NCBI GenBank assembly: GCA_947457085.1
Contig: CANGUS010000154.1
Location: forward strand, 1-5,157
Length of the DNA: 5,157 bases
Source: Bacteroidota bacterium
GTDB taxonomy: Bacteria; Bacteroidota; Bacteroidia; Chitinophagales; Chitinophagaceae
Direction of reading: 5' to 3'
The notes below the pieces were generated by a model. It was not told the origin of the DNA and ran no database searches. It saw only the letters and a list, made by a program, of their open reading frames with translations. The translations under genes were made by a program, and so were the position numbers. Position 1 is the first letter of the stretch, and each line of letters starts with the position of its first letter. Shown here piece by piece: positions 3,443-5,157 of this stretch.

Positions 3443-5157
3443 ATGACTTCATCAGAAATACGCCAACAGTTTTTAGATTTTTTTAAAAGCAAGCAACATA
3501 CCATAGTACCCAGCGCACCGATAGTTGTAAAAAACGATCCTACTTTGATGTTTACCAATGCGGGTATGAATCAGTTTAAAGATTATTTTTTAGGAAATGA
3601 GACGCCCATTGCAACTCGTATTGCCGATACACAAAAATGTTTACGGGTAAGTGGCAAACACAATGATTTGGAAGAAGTAGGAGTAGATACTTACCACCAT
3701 ACTATGTTTGAAATGTTGGGAAATTGGAGTTTTGGAGATTATTTCAAAGCAGAAGCCATCGCTTGGAGTTGGGAATTATTAACTGAAATATATAAATTAG
3801 ATAAAGATAGATTATATGTTTCTGTTTTTGAAGGTGATGAAAAAGAAGGCATTCCAGCTTCTAAAATAGCTTTAGAAGAATGGAACAAATTAATTGAAGA
3901 CAAAGATCATATAGTATACGGTAATAAGAAAGATAATTTTTGGGAAATGGGCGATACAGGTCCTTGCGGGCCTTGCAGTGAAATTCATGTAGATATGCGC
4001 CCTGATGCTGAACGTGCGTTAATACCTGGACACAAACTAGTAAATGCTGACCATCCTCAAGTAATTGAAATATGGAACAATGTATTCATCCAATATAACA
4101 GAAAAAAAGATGGTTCATTAGAAGAATTACCTGCACGTCATGTTGATACAGGGATGGGGTTTGAACGATTAGTTCGAGTAATTCAAGGTAAAACGTCCAA
4201 TTACGACACGGATGTTTTTACACCTACGATTGAATTGACAGAAACAATAACAGGTTTAAAATATGATTTTAGCGATAGCAAACAAGCAATTGCTTTTCGT
4301 GTTTTAGCTGATCATATTCGTGCCATATCTTTTACGATTGCTGATGGGCAATTGCCTGCTAGCAATGGTGCAGGTTATGTAATACGAAGAATTTTACGTA
4401 GAGCAGTGCGCTATTATTTTTCTTTTTTAAATTACAAACAACCTTTATTGCATCAGTTAGTACCTTTAATTGCGAATCAATTTGCCAATGTTTTTCCTGA
4501 ACTTAAAAAACAAGAAGAGTTTGTTAAAAAAGTAATTTTAGAAGAAGAAAATGGATTTTTAAGAACCTTAGAAAGTGGATTAAAAAAGTTAGATGATGTA
4601 TTTAATAACGAAAGTTCAAAGACAAAAAGTATTAATGGTGTGGATGCATTTGAACTATCCGATACATTTGGTTTTCCTTTAGACTTAACCCAATTAATTG
4701 CCTCTGAAAAAGGCTTTAGTGTGGATGTTGATGGTTTTAACGTAGAACTTCAAAAACAAAAAGACAGAAGCCGTAAAGCTGCTGTAATTGATACAGATGA
4801 CTGGATAGAATTGGATGCCAATGCAAAATGTATATCAAGTGCCTATACCAAAACAGAAACTATAACACAAATTATTAAATATCGAAAAGTTTCTGCCAAA
4901 GGCAAAACACAATATCAAATCGTATTAGCAGAAACTCCTTTTTATGCTGAAAGTGGCGGACAAGTGGGGGATACAGGTAAATTACAAATAAACAATCACG
5001 AACTGCTTGTTACAGATACGAAGAAAGAAAATGATTTAATTATTCATTATGTAGATGAGTTACCAGAAGATTTAAGTGGGAATGTGGTTGCAAAAATTGA
5101 TGCTTCACGAAGAAGAAAAATAACTCGTCACCACAGCGTTACCCATTTAATGCAAGC
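3443..5157 (+). CDS. alaS: alanyl-tRNA synthetase, 3' end beyond the window
   Basis: The first 571 codons and two bases of the next are present. The frame is open throughout and runs off the right edge. The enzyme charges tRNA-Ala with alanine in the cytosol, using ATP. The class II catalytic domain (about 1-240) shows DPTLMFTNAGMNQFKDYFLG (32-51), the motif 2 region TQKCLRVSGKHNDLEEVG (63-80) with FEMLGNWSFGDYFK (89-102), WEMGDTGPCGPCSEIH (167-182), and motif 3 HVDTGMGFERL (233-243). The tRNA-recognition domain follows, with DHIRAISFTIADGQLPASNG (290-309) and GYVIRRILRRAVRY (311-324). The editing domain has begun, with FYAESGGQVGDTG (500-512) and the first half of its zinc site, HSVTH (H564, H568), equivalent to the same-numbered residues of E. 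coli AlaRS. The second zinc pair and the C-terminal oligomerisation region are cut off. A usual length near 870-880 residues implies about 300 are missing. It is expressed from its own promoter; no Shine-Dalgarno is visible. Confidence 0.97.
   Translation, partial: MTSSEIRQQFLDFFKSKQHTIVPSAPIVVKNDPTLMFTNAGMNQFKDYFLGNETPIATRIADTQKCLRVSGKHNDLEEVGVDTYHHTMFEMLGNWSFGDYFKAEAIAWSWELLTEIYKLDKDRLYVSVFEGDEKEGIPASKIALEEWNKLIEDKDHIVYGNKKDNFWEMGDTGPCGPCSEIHVDMRPDAERALIPGHKLVNADHPQVIEIWNNVFIQYNRKKDGSLEELPARHVDTGMGFERLVRVIQGKTSNYDTDVFTPTIELTETITGLKYDFSDSKQAIAFRVLADHIRAISFTIADGQLPASNGAGYVIRRILRRAVRYYFSFLNYKQPLLHQLVPLIANQFANVFPELKKQEEFVKKVILEEENGFLRTLESGLKKLDDVFNNESSKTKSINGVDAFELSDTFGFPLDLTQLIASEKGFSVDVDGFNVELQKQKDRSRKAAVIDTDDWIELDANAKCISSAYTKTETITQIIKYRKVSAKGKTQYQIVLAETPFYAESGGQVGDTGKLQINNHELLVTDTKKENDLIIHYVDELPEDLSGNVVAKIDASRRRKITRHHSVTHLMQ

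Noticed and set aside
4394..4401. Another TTACGTAG, the half-site of the palindrome, inside alaS
   Set aside because: It is a single half-site encoding the conserved residues LRR of AlaS, with no partner arm nearby.

Overview
The window is AT-rich (by eye about one third G+C) and almost certainly from a member of the Bacteroidota. Three things point there: promoter-like TAnnTTTG boxes in front of most genes with no clear Shine-Dalgarno sequences, a PorT-like outer-membrane beta-barrel protein, and an alanyl-tRNA synthetase whose sequence is of the Bacteroidota type. A Chitinophagales-like origin is my best guess, from memory of AlaS sequences only.

Layout, left to right. Positions 1-268 hold no convincing gene. 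They contain a weak 47-codon minus-strand ORF with a perfect TAnnTTTG box inside its 5' end, an 11-bp inverted repeat, and the promoter of the next gene. Positions 269-967 (+) encode a secreted outer-membrane beta-barrel protein, closed by a good intrinsic terminator at 987-1016. Positions 1029-1574 (+) encode a pyridoxamine 5'-phosphate oxidase-like flavin-fold protein. Its 3' end overlaps by 40 bp the 3' end of a convergent gene (1535-2155, -) for a 206-residue protein I do not recognise. That gene is divergent from 2240-3241 (+), a full-length WYL-domain transcriptional regulator. A 200-bp gap with a strong promoter and a repeat-rich leader then precedes alaS (3443 to beyond the right edge), cut just after the first zinc-binding HxxxH motif of the editing domain.

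The most interesting part is the 84-bp divergent region at 2156-2239. It holds a perfect inverted repeat (two 10-bp arms, 5-bp spacer, 2188-2212) upstream of the -7 boxes of both divergent genes, where the -33 elements should lie. The simplest reading is that the WYL protein binds it, controls itself and controls the unknown 206-residue protein. This makes a compact regulator/target pair of unknown purpose. The outer-membrane protein, the PNPOx-like protein and alaS look like independent single units and do not form an evident pathway. No tRNA, rRNA, CRISPR array, insertion sequence or clear foreign segment was seen.
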